From positions 24,204 to 88,203 of the forward strand of contig NEWR02000008.1 of the NCBI GenBank assembly GCA_002869885.2: a stretch of 64,000 nt of DNA, given 5' to 3'. A program made the translations under genes and the position numbers. Below the pieces are notes generated by a model that was not told where the DNA came from, did no database searches, and worked only from the letters and a program-made list of their open reading frames with translations. The DNA comes from Nitrospira sp. CG24C (GTDB lineage: Bacteria > Nitrospirota > Nitrospiria > Nitrospirales > Nitrospiraceae). Shown here piece by piece: positions 9,187 to 18,204 of this stretch; the stretch's first letter is position 1; every line of letters starts with the position of its first letter.

Positions 9187-11790
9187 GCCCGCCTCACCCA
9201 TCTCCGCTGAAGCGGAAGAGGCCGGCGGAATCCAACGCGCAAGCACCTCGGCTAAAATTTTTGATTGCATGGGTTTGCTGATGTAGTCATCCATGCCGGC
9301 ATCGAGACACTGGATACGATCTTCGGGTTGAGCGTTGGCCGTCATGGCGATGATCGGAATGCGCCGAAGATGCGCGTCGTTCGTGATGCGTGAAGCGTGA
9401 AGCGTCATTGGGATTTCATCTGACGTGTTACGTTCAACGCCTAACGCGTCACACGTTTTGTGTATCTCGTCTGACGTTTCACGTTTCACGTTTAACCTTT
9501 CACGTCTTCTAATTTCCGCCGTCGCGGCGAAGCCATCCATCTCCGGCATCTGGCAATCCATGAGCACCGCCGCGTAGTTAACCCGCCCGAGCGCCTCGAG
9601 CGCCTCTTTGCCATTGGCCGCCAAATCCACCCGATACCCCAACTTCTCCAACATCCTGGTCGCCACCTTCTGGTTGATGACGTTATCCTCGGCGAGCAGA
9701 ATCTTGCGGGTGCCCTGGGCCTTGCCCTCGGCTAAACTGTGGCGCGTGATCAATACGGGAGGCGCCTGCGGCGCCACCACGGCGAGGAGGCACTCATACA
9801 GGCGCGATTCATGTATCGGTTTGGTGAGGTACGCGGTATAGCCTGCCGCCTGCGCCGCCTGGGCATCGCCCCGCTGTCCCTGGGACGTCAAGAGAATGAG
9901 CCGGGTGGGGGCCAGCAGCGGATCGGCCTTGATCGCCTGGGCCAATTCAAAGCCGTCCATCCCGGGCATCTGCATGTCAATGATGGCGAAGTCGCACACG
10001 GTACCCTCCGCAACCGCGGCGCGCAAGCAGGCTAATGCCTCCGGGCCGTCCACGGCCAGTCGGCACCGGACGCCCCATTTCTCCGCATAGACTTCCAGAA
10101 TGCGGCGGTTGGTGGTATGGTCATCCACGATACAGAGGCTGCGCCCGCGCAAATCTTGCGCAGCCCGGTTATCCATCGGTTGCGTGCTAGGCGGCTGAGT
10201 GGCGAGGGAGACCGTGAACCAGAACGTACTGCCTTCCCCCGGACGACTCTCCACCCCGATCTGACCCCCCATCAGCTCCGTGAGCTGTTTGCAGATGGCG
10301 AGCCCCAACCCCGTGCCGCCGTACTTGCGTGTGGTCGAATTATCGGCCTGGCTGAAGGACTGAAACAGGCGCCCTTGCGCCTCAGGGGACAGGCCGATGC
10401 CGGTGTCTTGGATCTCAAACCGCACCGTGACCGAGTCATCGGTGCCGCCCGCCAGCGACACAGAGAGCACGACTTCGCCCTGGGCTGTAAACTTCAGGGC
10501 ATTCGACAGGAGATTCAGCAGAATCTGGCGCAGACGCCCGGGATCGCCCCGGAGAGCGGAGGGGATGTTCGCATGGACCAGGCAGGCCAGGTTCACCCCC
10601 TTGTCAGCGGCAGACTTGGCCACCAGATCCAGCGTTTCGTCGACCGCGGTGCGCAGGTCAAAGTCGATGATTTCTAAGTGCAACTTGCCGGCTTCCATTT
10701 TTGAAAAATCGAGAATGTCGTTGATGATCATGAGCAGGTGCTCCCCACTGCTGCGGACGGTCTCGGCATATTCCCGCTGCTCGGGCGTGAGGTCGGTATC
10801 CAGCAGGAGGCCGGTCATGCCGATGACGCCGTTCATGGGGGTCCGAATCTCATGGCTCATGGTCGACAGAAAGGCCGACTTGGCTTTGACCGCTGACAAC
10901 GCCTGGTCCCGGGCATCGGCCAGTTCAGTCGTCCGCTGGCGCACTTTTTCCTCCAGTGTGACGTTCATCTGGAGCAGCTCCCTGGACTGGGTTTTGATGA
11001 GCCCAACCGTTACCTGGGTCGCGGTCACGGTTTGTTCGAATTCCCCTTGATCGGTTCTGCGCTTCGCCTTAGCCACCTTCTCATCACTCCCCTGGAACAG
11101 CACCACGTCGCCGGAAAGATCAAAGATCGAGAAGGCTTCTTCCAGTTGCGTCAGAATCGAATTGAAGGCCGCACCCACCCGCTTCATGACTAACCGAATG
11201 ACAAAGAAGCCGATCAGGGTTGCAGCCAGCGTGAGAGCGATCGTACGCCACATAGCCAGTGTGATTTCATGTTGTATCCGAGTCAGGGAGTATTCGATAC
11301 GAATCCACGCGGCAATTTCTCGTCCGATATACAATGGCTCCACGAAGACTAGTCCCGGTTCGCCGGCTTGGTTGGGGAACGGACTGAGCTGTTCAATGCC
11401 GGAGCTTCTAGACGTCTCCCACTGAGGATCGTTCAGGACGGTTCCGATCCGTTCAGAATTCTTGGCTGCAACAATCAGGTTGTCCGGATCGATCACATCC
11501 AGTTCCCGGATGTCGGGATTGTTCTGATGGGCCGACAACGCCTCCTGAAAGCGAAACAGATTATTGAGGATCGCTGTCGCTCCGGTCACGGCAAACGCTC
11601 GGCCTATCTCACGCACCTGATTTTCGGCTGCCTGGTAGAGAACCTGCGTCTGCTGGGTGATGGTCCATGCCGAACTGCCACCTAGGATCAGCAGGATGAA
11701 GAGGCAGAGCCCGAGCGCCAGTCTGTTCTGCAGACTACCAGCCCATATGCGCATGAACCCTGTCCAGATGGGGATCGATCGTGTCGGCAT
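9100..11790 (-). CDS. Membrane hybrid sensor histidine kinase (HisKA-HATPase-REC-REC)
   Basis: The 896 residues start with a membrane segment (about 23-45), then a periplasmic sensor (about 46-178), a second membrane helix (about 183-201) and a coiled coil. HisKA follows (SHEIRTP, H313), then HATPase_c ([15 protein letters not shown]), receiver 1 (VDDHTTN, D605) and receiver 2 (AEDN, D745). There is no HPt. Receiver 2 has a ~43-residue insertion (766-808) encoded by heptamer repeat DNA. The tail (861-896) is encoded by a CTTCAGCC-type repeat. Only 19 nt separate it from the cupredoxin gene upstream, so it may be co-transcribed with the cytochrome operon. Confidence 0.92.
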   Translation of the reverse strand: MPTRSIPIWTGFMRIWAGSLQNRLALGLCLFILLILGGSSAWTITQQTQVLYQAAENQVREIGRAFAVTGATAILNNLFRFQEALSAHQNNPDIRELDVIDPDNLIVAAKNSERIGTVLNDPQWETSRSSGIEQLSPFPNQAGEPGLVFVEPLYIGREIAAWIRIEYSLTRIQHEITLAMWRTIALTLAATLIGFFVIRLVMKRVGAAFNSILTQLEEAFSIFDLSGDVVLFQGSDEKVAKAKRRTDQGEFEQTVTATQVTVGLIKTQSRELLQMNVTLEEKVRQRTTELADARDQALSAVKAKSAFLSTMSHEIRTPMNGVIGMTGLLLDTDLTPEQREYAETVRSSGEHLLMIINDILDFSKMEAGKLHLEIIDFDLRTAVDETLDLVAKSAADKGVNLACLVHANIPSALRGDPGRLRQILLNLLSNALKFTAQGEVVLSVSLAGGTDDSVTVRFEIQDTGIGLSPEAQGRLFQSFSQADNSTTRKYGGTGLGLAICKQLTELMGGQIGVESRPGEGSTFWFTVSLATQPPSTQPMDNRAAQDLRGRSLCIVDDHTTNRRILEVYAEKWGVRCRLAVDGPEALACLRAAVAEGTVCDFAIIDMQMPGMDGFELAQAIKADPLLAPTRLILLTSQGQRGDAQAAQAAGYTAYLTKPIHESRLYECLLAVVAPQAPPVLITRHSLAEGKAQGTRKILLAEDNVINQKVATRMLEKLGYRVDLAANGKEALEALGRVNYAAVLMDCQMPEMDGFAATAEIRRRERLNVKRETSDEIHKTCDALGVERNTSDEIPMTLHASRITNDAHLRRIPIIAMTANAQPEDRIQCLDAGMDDYISKPMQSKILAEVLARWIPPASSASAEMGEAGSRVKDEKAEGVQSAGVQAEGGQGCRLKG
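9388..9508 (-). repeat. Heptamer-repeat insertion inside receiver domain of kinase 2
   Basis: On the plus strand this reads as CGTTTCA-type heptamers (CGTTTCACGTTTCACGTTTA) plus diverged copies. It is in frame and adds about 43 residues between RRRE and [12 protein letters not shown]. The same site in kinase 1 holds a related insertion. Confidence 0.75.
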
Positions 11791-11809
11791 GGTTGTCGGT
11801 CTCGTGTTC

Positions 11810-12553
11810 CTATGGGTATTGAAACGTCACAGACAACTCGCCCTGCGGTGGGACGGTCACCTGCTTCGTGAGTGCGCCCAGCGTTTCGTGCCAGAGGCTG
11901 ATCTCATGCTTTCCGGGGGGAACGCCGGCGATCGAGAACCGGCCCAGGGCATCGGTCGTCGCAACGAAGCCGTGATCGCTCACCATGACATAGCCATGCA
12001 TGAATGGATGCGCGTCGCACGTCAGCTTCATCAGCCCAGGACTCCTCACCTTCTTCTGGACTGGCTTGCCTCCGGCGACGAGAGCCACGTTTAAGAATGT
12101 CCGATTGTCCGCAAAGATATGGGTGTTGTGCATCACCGGATCCTCGTTTCGAGTCTCAAGAAGATCGCCCGTCTTTGCCATCCCGACTCGCGGATGGAAG
12201 GCGCAAGTCCGGTTCGTGACCGTGGGGATGGTCGAGGGCTGCTCGGTGGCCGGCATGACAGGCCTGTCCTGCAGCACTAGGCTGACGACCGTGTCTTTGA
12301 CGCCGCCGGATGAGGGATCGACGATCATCGGCTGAATGGACTGTGACGCGCCGCAGGTCTCCGGATTGCGTGTGACCTGGACGACCTCTGGCGGAGGGAC
12401 TGCGCCGCGAAAGATCACGCGCCCCACGATCGTCGCGCCCGCCGGCGCAGCGAGACCGCTGTCTGCGGCGCCCCACGCAGGCAGGCTGAAAGCGACCAGC
12501 GCAATCCATGCCCCTCCGAGGGCCATGAGCGGTCGAGGCAAAACGATCGTCAT
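11810..12553 (-). CDS. Periplasmic cupredoxin-like protein (original separate cistron)
   Basis: Starting at ATG 12553, this 247-residue protein has its own signal peptide (MTIVLPRPL to AWGA). A beta-rich domain with ETCG is followed by a type-1 copper-like set: HNTH and then C-DA-H-PF-M (C-x2-H-x2-M). The C-terminal part (about 200-247) looks like a carboxypeptidase-regulatory-type beta domain ([18 protein letters not shown]). Similar cupredoxin-domain proteins shuttle electrons in the periplasm. Position after a Cyc2-like porin and a diheme cytochrome supports an electron-relay role. It can be translated alone from the ATGA overlap or as the tail of the composite ORF. Confidence 0.7.
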   Translation of the reverse strand: MTIVLPRPLMALGGAWIALVAFSLPAWGAADSGLAAPAGATIVGRVIFRGAVPPPEVVQVTRNPETCGASQSIQPMIVDPSSGGVKDTVVSLVLQDRPVMPATEQPSTIPTVTNRTCAFHPRVGMAKTGDLLETRNEDPVMHNTHIFADNRTFLNVALVAGGKPVQKKVRSPGLMKLTCDAHPFMHGYVMVSDHGFVATTDALGRFSIAGVPPGKHEISLWHETLGALTKQVTVPPQGELSVTFQYP

Positions 12554-13255
12554 GGCTTCACCTCCGGAGAGAGCGATAGGATGTAGTTCACCACATGCCA
12601 GAGTTGTTCTTCTTTCCCGGCGAACTGAAGCCCCGTTCTTGTATGAAGCGCGATTCGTCAGATCTGTGGGTGCGATGCGAAGCCCTGCACCGTCGTGCAG
12701 ACTTCCTGCCTCAGCAAGGGGACCGTCGCCTCCCCCACTCGAACCGTGACACACAAAACATTCCAAGGATCGATAGAGTGTCCCGCCGGTCTCCAGGCTT
12801 TCCGGTGTGGGTGGGATCGATGGCAACCCAATGGAAAGGGGCTTTGCGGCTTCCTGGCGAAAGACATCCGATAATGATTTGATGTAGGCGATCAGCGCCC
12901 AGCGGTCTTCGGCGCTGAGGCCGGCGAAGGATGGCATAAAGCCGGGGATTCCTCGGGTCAGCGTTCTGAACAGATCCTGATCGGTCGGCGCCTCGCCTGA
13001 GGCGGTGGTCCGCAACTTATACTCGCCGACTGTGAAGTCTCTCGGCCTGGGCGAAGAATAACGGCCAAGGAACCAGCCGGCCGGGCCATCGCCCTTTCCC
13101 GTTCCCCCATGGCAGAACAGGCAGGATCGTTCATAGATCGCTCGCCCCTGTTCCCTGGTCGCCTGAGTCTCGTCGGGCTTCATGGCCTGCGCCAACGATG
13201 CTGCGCTGAACATCGCAAGGCCGGCGCCGATTGCGACAACGGTACGGATTCCCAT
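11810..13255 (-). CDS. Diheme cytochrome c read through into cupredoxin (481-residue composite ORF)
   Basis: As the sequence stands, one frame runs from ATG 13255 through two genes. Residues 1-24 are a signal peptide. Heme 1 is C45LFCH49, with a likely Met ligand in GFMPSF. Heme 2 is C166FVCH170. After NGASV (211) the match to a cytochrome stops and the frame becomes arbitrary until M235, where the cupredoxin signal peptide begins. In the neighbouring frame, 12624 to 12550 encodes [20 protein letters not shown] and a stop, a normal cytochrome c ending. So sequence was lost near 12624 and the frame shifted; the Met-bearing loop of heme 2 is missing. The reconstructed cytochrome gene is 12550-13255 and overlaps the cupredoxin start by ATGA. 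Confidence 0.8.
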   Translation of the reverse strand: MGIRTVVAIGAGLAMFSAASLAQAMKPDETQATREQGRAIYERSCLFCHGGTGKGDGPAGWFLGRYSSPRPRDFTVGEYKLRTTASGEAPTDQDLFRTLTRGIPGFMPSFAGLSAEDRWALIAYIKSLSDVFRQEAAKPLSIGLPSIPPTPESLETGGTLYRSLECFVCHGSSGGGDGPLAEAGSLHDGAGLRIAPTDLTNRASYKNGASVRRERRTTLACGELHPIALSGGEAMTIVLPRPLMALGGAWIALVAFSLPAWGAADSGLAAPAGATIVGRVIFRGAVPPPEVVQVTRNPETCGASQSIQPMIVDPSSGGVKDTVVSLVLQDRPVMPATEQPSTIPTVTNRTCAFHPRVGMAKTGDLLETRNEDPVMHNTHIFADNRTFLNVALVAGGKPVQKKVRSPGLMKLTCDAHPFMHGYVMVSDHGFVATTDALGRFSIAGVPPGKHEISLWHETLGALTKQVTVPPQGELSVTFQYP

Positions 13256-13267
13256 AGCCCGTCTCCT

Positions 13268-14662
13268 TCAGAAAATTATATCGATCCCGGAAAAGAAGGC
13301 GTTGCGGAGGTTCCGCGCGGCATGGTCGCCCTCTTCAGCTTTTCTGATATTGAAGTCGTTACGCACAAAAATCGCGACATTGGTCCGCAGAAAGTGTTTG
13401 GCCTGCAGGCCGACAAAGGTCACCGACTTCCGCTGATCCAGCATTCCGCCTGCATCCAGGTTATCGTACCGCAGCGACAACAACGTCTTATCCGTGACAT
13501 AGGTATCGGCGCCGACGGTCAGACCGGTCGCGGTCGTGTCGAATAGGCCGGCAAACGCCGTCGGTGTCTTATTGATCTTATCGATTGAAAAGGCGGCGTA
13601 GACATCGAGCATCTTGTAGGTCGCCCGCGCCGACAGCCCATAGCGATTCCAATTCACATCGTCGTGCGTCTGCAATTTGGCATTGCTGTTGCCTTGATAC
13701 ACGAATCCTGAAATGTTCGCGGAGAAGTTGTTCGCCCGGCCGTAATCGAACCGAATCATGCCGTAGACATCCTTCCCCTTGTTCGAATCGCCTATGGGCT
13801 CGTTGGCTCCGTTCAACACCCCGACCTGATAGAGGAACCAATCTCCGAACGGACGCCCATGCACATCGGCGCCGGTCTCGGCCCCTGAGTTAAAGAGCGA
13901 GGCAGCGAAGGGAGACAGATAGTTACCAGACCGATCGTAGAGGCCGTAAAACTTTGTGGCGAAGGCGCTGGGCGAGAGGCCCACCCGGTTCAATCCACAG
14001 GGAGCGAATGCCGCACATCCGCTTGTCTGGCTTTCCCCGACATCGCCCAACTGCTGGCGCACCGTGGCATAGGACGAGAAGGTGTTGGGATCGAACTTTC
14101 CGACTCGCAGATGCGCGAGATTATGCGACCCGAGGTTGTTAAAGGTTACGAAGCCCCGCTCTACAGCGGCGCCACCCGCTTGGACGTCATGGCCCAACTC
14201 GACCATAAAACCAACGTTTTTCGCCACGGTCCCGCCGGCGAACAACACGAAATTTTCAGGAAACATAAACTCGGATTTGTTTTCAACCACCCCGGCATCG
14301 GCGCCTGCAGGGTTCTGCTTCTTGAAACTCCAATTGCTGAACGCGTTGCCGACCAGGCGGAAGCCGATATACTGGTTCACATCGTCCAGATTTAGATCGC
14401 CCAACTTTTTCTTACCGGTACTGCCGCCGTCTTCGGTCCCTGGGAGCTGATACCCATTCTCCAGAAACCGCTGACCGTACGTATTCAAGATCGGCGGCGC
14501 CGTATGACAGGCGGTGCAGTTCACATCGTATTTCCTGGCAAAGGCCGGGATCGCCTGCGCCTCCGTTGCCACAAAGAGTGACATCAGCGTGGCAAGAACG
14601 CTTACCGCCAGACAGACGGCGCACAGGCCAATCCATTTGCGGACTAAATTATAATCACGCAT
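13268..14662 (-). CDS. Cyc2-like monoheme cytochrome-porin, outer membrane
   Basis: The 464 residues begin with a signal peptide ending near AQA (37). A single heme motif C49TAC52H53 follows in FARKYDVNCTACH, and then about 390 residues of alternating, aromatic-rich beta-barrel sequence ending in Phe (FFSGIDIIF), as outer-membrane proteins do. This fused N-terminal heme plus porin plan is that of Cyc2 and Leptospirillum Cyt572, which move electrons from extracellular Fe(II) across the outer membrane. I match architecture and the IPAFAR...CxxCH stretch, not a full alignment. The cytochrome gene follows after 12 nt. Confidence 0.72.
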   Translation of the reverse strand: MRDYNLVRKWIGLCAVCLAVSVLATLMSLFVATEAQAIPAFARKYDVNCTACHTAPPILNTYGQRFLENGYQLPGTEDGGSTGKKKLGDLNLDDVNQYIGFRLVGNAFSNWSFKKQNPAGADAGVVENKSEFMFPENFVLFAGGTVAKNVGFMVELGHDVQAGGAAVERGFVTFNNLGSHNLAHLRVGKFDPNTFSSYATVRQQLGDVGESQTSGCAAFAPCGLNRVGLSPSAFATKFYGLYDRSGNYLSPFAASLFNSGAETGADVHGRPFGDWFLYQVGVLNGANEPIGDSNKGKDVYGMIRFDYGRANNFSANISGFVYQGNSNAKLQTHDDVNWNRYGLSARATYKMLDVYAAFSIDKINKTPTAFAGLFDTTATGLTVGADTYVTDKTLLSLRYDNLDAGGMLDQRKSVTFVGLQAKHFLRTNVAIFVRNDFNIRKAEEGDHAARNLRNAFFSGIDIIF

Positions 14663-14750
14663 AGTATCGGGAACAGGCTAGCCACCCATACCTTCTGAGT
14701 AGTAAATACACCCATAGGCCCTATCGGCTCATTGCTGTTCGTTCTTGAAT

Positions 14751-14826
14751 GAAGGCCGAAGGGATACAGACCGAAGGTCGGAGGTCCGAACCCTTCAGCC
14801 TGTATCCCTTCGGCCTGCACCCCTAG
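14751..14826. repeat. CTTCAGCC-type inverted repeat, copy 3
   Basis: AGGCCGAAGGGATACAG pairs with CTGTATCCCTTCGGCCT, a perfect 17-nt inverted pair. It lies between fliW and the cytochrome-porin gene, both read on the minus strand, and could serve as a terminator-like hairpin. Confidence 0.8.
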
Positions 14827-14827
14827 C

Positions 14828-15307
14828 CTAAGCTGGAATCGCCTCAGCAGGCGTCAGGCTCTGGCTACGCTCGGCGTGGTTTGGAGCGGAAAATACCGGA
14901 TAGCGAGTGGGATAGTCTTCGGAAAGAACAAGTTGCTTGCAGCGTCTCGTGCGGGGGTTCATGAGGAGGGGGCCGCGAAGATTGGCGGTCATGGCAGTGG
15001 GATCATTCGATGGAATGGTGAGGATGACCACGAGGCTCAGCTCATCAGTCTCATTCCCTTCCACCTCAAACCGCGCCTCTGGCGAAATCGTGACCTGGTA
15101 GTGTTGGTTGAACAACGCGGGATCGATGATCACAAATGCAAGGGACGCCTCTTCCGCACAGTGCAACCATTTAAATGGCGCGTCGGTGTCATGATCGAGT
15201 ATCACATAGCTGGTCCACTCTGGAAATCCGAGCAACCCTGACGGAAAGGTCAGGAGTGACTCACGAGGGACATCGAACGGACCAAAGCGAGTTGACGCGA
15301 CATTCAT
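14828..15307 (-). CDS. fliW: FliW, flagellar assembly factor and CsrA antagonist
   Basis: The 159 residues match FliW throughout: TRFGPFDVPRESLLTFPSGLLGFPEW at the N-terminus and SLAFVIIDPALF in the middle. FliW binds the translational repressor CsrA or, alternatively, flagellin, so flagellin level sets CsrA activity. It lies directly after csrA in the same direction (18-nt gap with an AAGGAAC ribosome site), the usual partner arrangement. The flagellin gene that this pair would regulate is not in the window. Confidence 0.95.
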   Translation of the reverse strand: MNVASTRFGPFDVPRESLLTFPSGLLGFPEWTSYVILDHDTDAPFKWLHCAEEASLAFVIIDPALFNQHYQVTISPEARFEVEGNETDELSLVVILTIPSNDPTAMTANLRGPLLMNPRTRRCKQLVLSEDYPTRYPVFSAPNHAERSQSLTPAEAIPA

Positions 15308-15325
15308 AACAACGGTTCCTTAGGG

Positions 15326-15562
15326 TTAGGCAAGTTTCTTTCGCAATAATCGCCGAAAGTCGTCGAGCGGTACCACTGGCGTGCGTGCCGCAAGTTGGTT
15401 CTCCTCTTGAATCCTGACACAGACTTCGTCGCGATGGACTTCAGTCGTCCGTGGCGCTTCGATGCCCAAGCGAACCTGTCCATTCGTTACCCCCAGCACC
15501 ACGATCCGTATGTCAGGACCGATGGCCACACCTTCACCGCGTCTTCTTGTCAGAACCAGCAT
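15326..15562 (-). CDS. csrA: CsrA, carbon storage / flagellin translation regulator
   Basis: From ATG 15562 the protein is 78 residues: MLVLTRRRGEGVAIG, then IRIVVLGVTNGQVRLGIEAP, the standard CsrA beta core, and a slightly long C-terminal tail (RTPVVPLDDFRRLLRKKLA). Extended C-termini are common in CsrA proteins that pair with FliW. CsrA is a dimer that binds GGA in mRNA leaders, typically blocking flagellin translation. A longer frame upstream (to 15664) only reads through a repeat and is not credible as protein. Confidence 0.95.
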   Translation of the reverse strand: MLVLTRRRGEGVAIGPDIRIVVLGVTNGQVRLGIEAPRTTEVHRDEVCVRIQEENQLAARTPVVPLDDFRRLLRKKLA

Positions 15563-15617
15563 CCGTGCAGTCCAATCTCTAGGCCGTGGCGCGTGACACG
15601 CGAGATATGCAAGAAAA

Positions 15618-15665
15618 GCGCGATTCGACGTTCGAAAAACCTCGAACTTCGAACCTCGAACCACC
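15618..15665. repeat. 7-nt-period array upstream of csrA
   Basis: Heptamers CTCGAAC, TTCGAAC, CTCGAAC run in phase, with an inverted GTTCGAA to the left. It lies between flgL and csrA. Confidence 0.7.
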
Positions 15666-15683
15666 CACCATCCTGCTCAGCCA

Positions 15684-16574
15684 TCAGCGGAGAAACCTCA
15701 ACAGCGACAGATCGAACAAGCGTGAGAATGTTTGGCTGGTCGCCTGGTAGGCTGTTTCCTGCAGCTGAAGCTCAGTCAGCGCTGTCGCCAGATCTGTGTC
15801 GGTTTGATCCGACAGCGCTCGATGAATAGCTTCTGACACAACCAGCGAGGTCCCGTAGGCCGTATCGAGACGATTGGCAATGGCTCCGATCTGCCCTTGC
15901 GCAAGACTGAATTGACCGATCGCCTGGTCGAGCTTTCCGATGCCCGTTTCAATCCCGGCCCCGCTGTTTGTCTCCAAAGCGGTCAGTAGGTTGGCGAGAT
16001 CGTCAAAGATATTCGTGGCGGCTCCCGTGAACACCTGATCGCCAGGGAGAATAATTTGCGTGGTTTGGCCCGGGCCAACCGCAATCGACTGGCTCTCGCT
16101 ATTGCCCTGATAGGTAACAGCATCGCCAGCGCCCAATACGAATGGAGGCGCACCGGTCTTGGTTCCGGCAAACACCGGCTGCCCGCTGACTTCTGTATTG
16201 GCGAGTTGGATCAATTGCCGATGCAGTTGGCGAACCTCCTGCGCGATCGTCACCCGTCCTTGCGCTGATGTTGTATCGCTCCTCGCTTGCACCGCCAGTT
16301 CCCGAACGCGGCTGATCAGATTTTGAGCTTCCCCCAAGGTCTGGTCGGCCACAGTGACGCGCGCCGTCCCGAACTGTATGTTTCTGATCCATTGATCGTT
16401 CTCGGCAAGCGCGGACTTCTCAAGAATGACTTGTCCGAAAATACTGGGGTCATCGGAAGGTTTGGCGATACGTTGCTGAGTCGCGATCTGTTCGTGTGCA
16501 CGAACAATATTTTCCTTGATGCGCTCCAAGCTCCCTGCCGTCGAGCCAAACAACTGCTGATCAGAGACTCGCAT
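15684..16574 (-). CDS. flgL: FlgL, hook-filament junction protein (HAP3)
   Basis: The 296 residues show the flagellin-like N-terminal helix pair (MRVSDQQLFGSTAGSLERIKENIVRAHEQIATQQRI) and the matching C-terminal helix (TALTELQLQETAYQATSQTFSRLFDLSLLRFL). FlgL sits with FlgK between hook and filament and is exported by the flagellar type III system. It follows flgK downstream, separated by a 9-nt-period repeat. Confidence 0.95.
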   Translation of the reverse strand: MRVSDQQLFGSTAGSLERIKENIVRAHEQIATQQRIAKPSDDPSIFGQVILEKSALAENDQWIRNIQFGTARVTVADQTLGEAQNLISRVRELAVQARSDTTSAQGRVTIAQEVRQLHRQLIQLANTEVSGQPVFAGTKTGAPPFVLGAGDAVTYQGNSESQSIAVGPGQTTQIILPGDQVFTGAATNIFDDLANLLTALETNSGAGIETGIGKLDQAIGQFSLAQGQIGAIANRLDTAYGTSLVVSEAIHRALSDQTDTDLATALTELQLQETAYQATSQTFSRLFDLSLLRFLR

Positions 16575-16591
16575 GGTCAGTCCCCCTCTTT

Positions 16592-16696
16592 CCGGTTTGT
16601 TTAGTTCATTTGGTTTGTCTTGTTTATTGGGTTGACCGGACTGACCAGAGGAACCAAATCAACTAAACAAACCAGAAAAACCAAATAAACCAGATC
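16592..16696. repeat. 9-nt-period inverted repeat, copy 2
   Basis: The left arm is GGTTTGTTTAGTTCATTTGG, the centre GGTTGACCGGACTGACC, and the right arm repeats AACCAAAT/AACAAACC units. It fills the flgK-flgL gap. Confidence 0.8.
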
Positions 16697-18086
16697 ATCG
16701 TTTGATGGATAAAATGGTTTGAAACATCTCGTCCGCGAGTACAATCATGCGCGAGGCAGCCTCGAAACTCCGTTGATACTGGAGGAGATTGGCGAGCTCT
16801 TCGTCCATCGATACACCTGAAATGGACGCGCGTTGAGACGTTAATTGAGCATGAAGAATCTCTTGCGCCTTGAGATTGCCATCGACGCCTTGCGTAATCG
16901 AACCAAAATTCCCGGCGATGGTGCTGTAATACTCTTGAAAGGTCACATTCCCGAACGAGGCGAAGTCCTGGCTCCTGAGACCGGCCAAGGCCAGGGCATT
17001 CGCATTATTGCCAGGAACTCCTCCCGCCGTCGACGAGGCCGCAATCTGCCGGACATTGGCTAACGAGACGGCGATCGTACTGGCCGTCGTCCCAGTCGGA
17101 ACAAAAAGATCCTGATTGGTGGAGCCATCGAGGCCGAAACCCAGTCGATGTTGTTGATTGACCTGAGTGACGACTTCCGAAGCCAATGTGTCGAGGGAGG
17201 CCCGCAACGACGGGATGGTTTGATCGCGAACGTCCAGGAGCCCTTTGAGCCGCCCGCTTTGAATCACAGACGTCAGACTCGTCGTCGCCCCTGCCCCCAC
17301 GCCATAGTGCACATCGAGCAGCCCATTGTTGCCGGAATTTGGGATTGCGACCAGCTGGTAGGTCCGCTCCTTATCAACCAGAACGTGCCCACGGCCGGCA
17401 GATACGGTCAATTGGCCCGTGGCGTCTTCGATCGATGACACCTCGATCAGCTCGCCCAGTTCGGCGAGCGCGACTCCCCGTTGATCGCGCAGATCATTGG
17501 GCTGTTGCCCACTTGATTCTGCGACGGCAATTTTGGCGTTCAAATCAGCGATCCGAGATGTCAGGCGGTTCACATCCGTAATGGTTTGCCCGACTTGACG
17601 ATCGAGAAAATCCTGCGCGGCAGTCAAGTCCGCAGCCGCCTGATTGAATCGGCCCGCGAGCGCCGTAGCCTTGGAGAGGAACACTGTCCTGGCAGACAAG
17701 TCGTTCGGGTTGGTCGCCACGTCCTGAAGCGCGCCGAAAAATTCATTGAGCCCCGCCCCGATACCGAGATTATTGGCATCCCCAAACAACGGCTCCAGCC
17801 TGGCTAGGGCATTGCTCGAAGCGGTAAACTCTCCCAGCCGTTCACGCGAGGCGAGAAGTTGCCCTTCGACAAAGGCATCGAACGAGCGGCGAATAGCCTC
17901 GGCATGCACCCCCGTGCCGATCTGACCGGGCGATCCATTCTCCGGCCGGTTTTCGGCCAAGGTAATATGTTGCCGGGAAAACCCCGGCGTATTGACATTC
18001 GCAATGTTGTGCCCTGTGACGGAAATAGCCTGCTGGGCGGTAAACAAGGCGGATTTGCCGATCTCCACCAGTCTATTGATCGACAT
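16695..18086 (-). CDS. flgK: FlgK, hook-filament junction protein (HAP1)
   Basis: Starting at ATG 18086 (ribosome site GAGGGGC), the protein has 463 residues. It has the typical start MSINRLVEIGKSALFTAQQAISVTGHNIANVNTPGFSRQ and the C-terminal helix SGVSMDEELANLLQYQRSFEAASRMIVLADEMFQTIL. It is the first hook-associated protein, exported with its chaperone FlgN, whose gene lies just upstream. A longer frame upstream only translates the heptamer repeat. Confidence 0.96.
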   Translation of the reverse strand: MSINRLVEIGKSALFTAQQAISVTGHNIANVNTPGFSRQHITLAENRPENGSPGQIGTGVHAEAIRRSFDAFVEGQLLASRERLGEFTASSNALARLEPLFGDANNLGIGAGLNEFFGALQDVATNPNDLSARTVFLSKATALAGRFNQAAADLTAAQDFLDRQVGQTITDVNRLTSRIADLNAKIAVAESSGQQPNDLRDQRGVALAELGELIEVSSIEDATGQLTVSAGRGHVLVDKERTYQLVAIPNSGNNGLLDVHYGVGAGATTSLTSVIQSGRLKGLLDVRDQTIPSLRASLDTLASEVVTQVNQQHRLGFGLDGSTNQDLFVPTGTTASTIAVSLANVRQIAASSTAGGVPGNNANALALAGLRSQDFASFGNVTFQEYYSTIAGNFGSITQGVDGNLKAQEILHAQLTSQRASISGVSMDEELANLLQYQRSFEAASRMIVLADEMFQTILSIKR

Positions 18087-18103
18087 TTGCCCCTCTATCT
18101 TCG

Positions 18104-18202
18104 TGAAACGTAAAACGTGAAAGGTGAAAAGTTTCGGATGAAGAAACTTCGGCAATCCTACGTTTCACGTTTCACGCCTCACAGTTCACGGTTCACGGTT
18201 CC
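18104..18202. repeat. 7-nt-period inverted array (CGTTTCA type)
   Basis: The right arm reads CGTTTCA, CGTTTCA, CGCCTCA, CAGTTCA, CGGTTCA, CGGTTCC, six heptamers in phase. The left arm carries the complement (GTGAAACGTAAAACGTGAAAGGTGAAA). It lies between flgN and flgK. Confidence 0.8.
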
Positions 18203-18204
18203 TG

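Noticed and set aside
15563-15664. Upstream extension of csrA (34 extra codons)
   Set aside because: The extra codons translate a heptamer repeat; MLVLTRR is the universal CsrA start.
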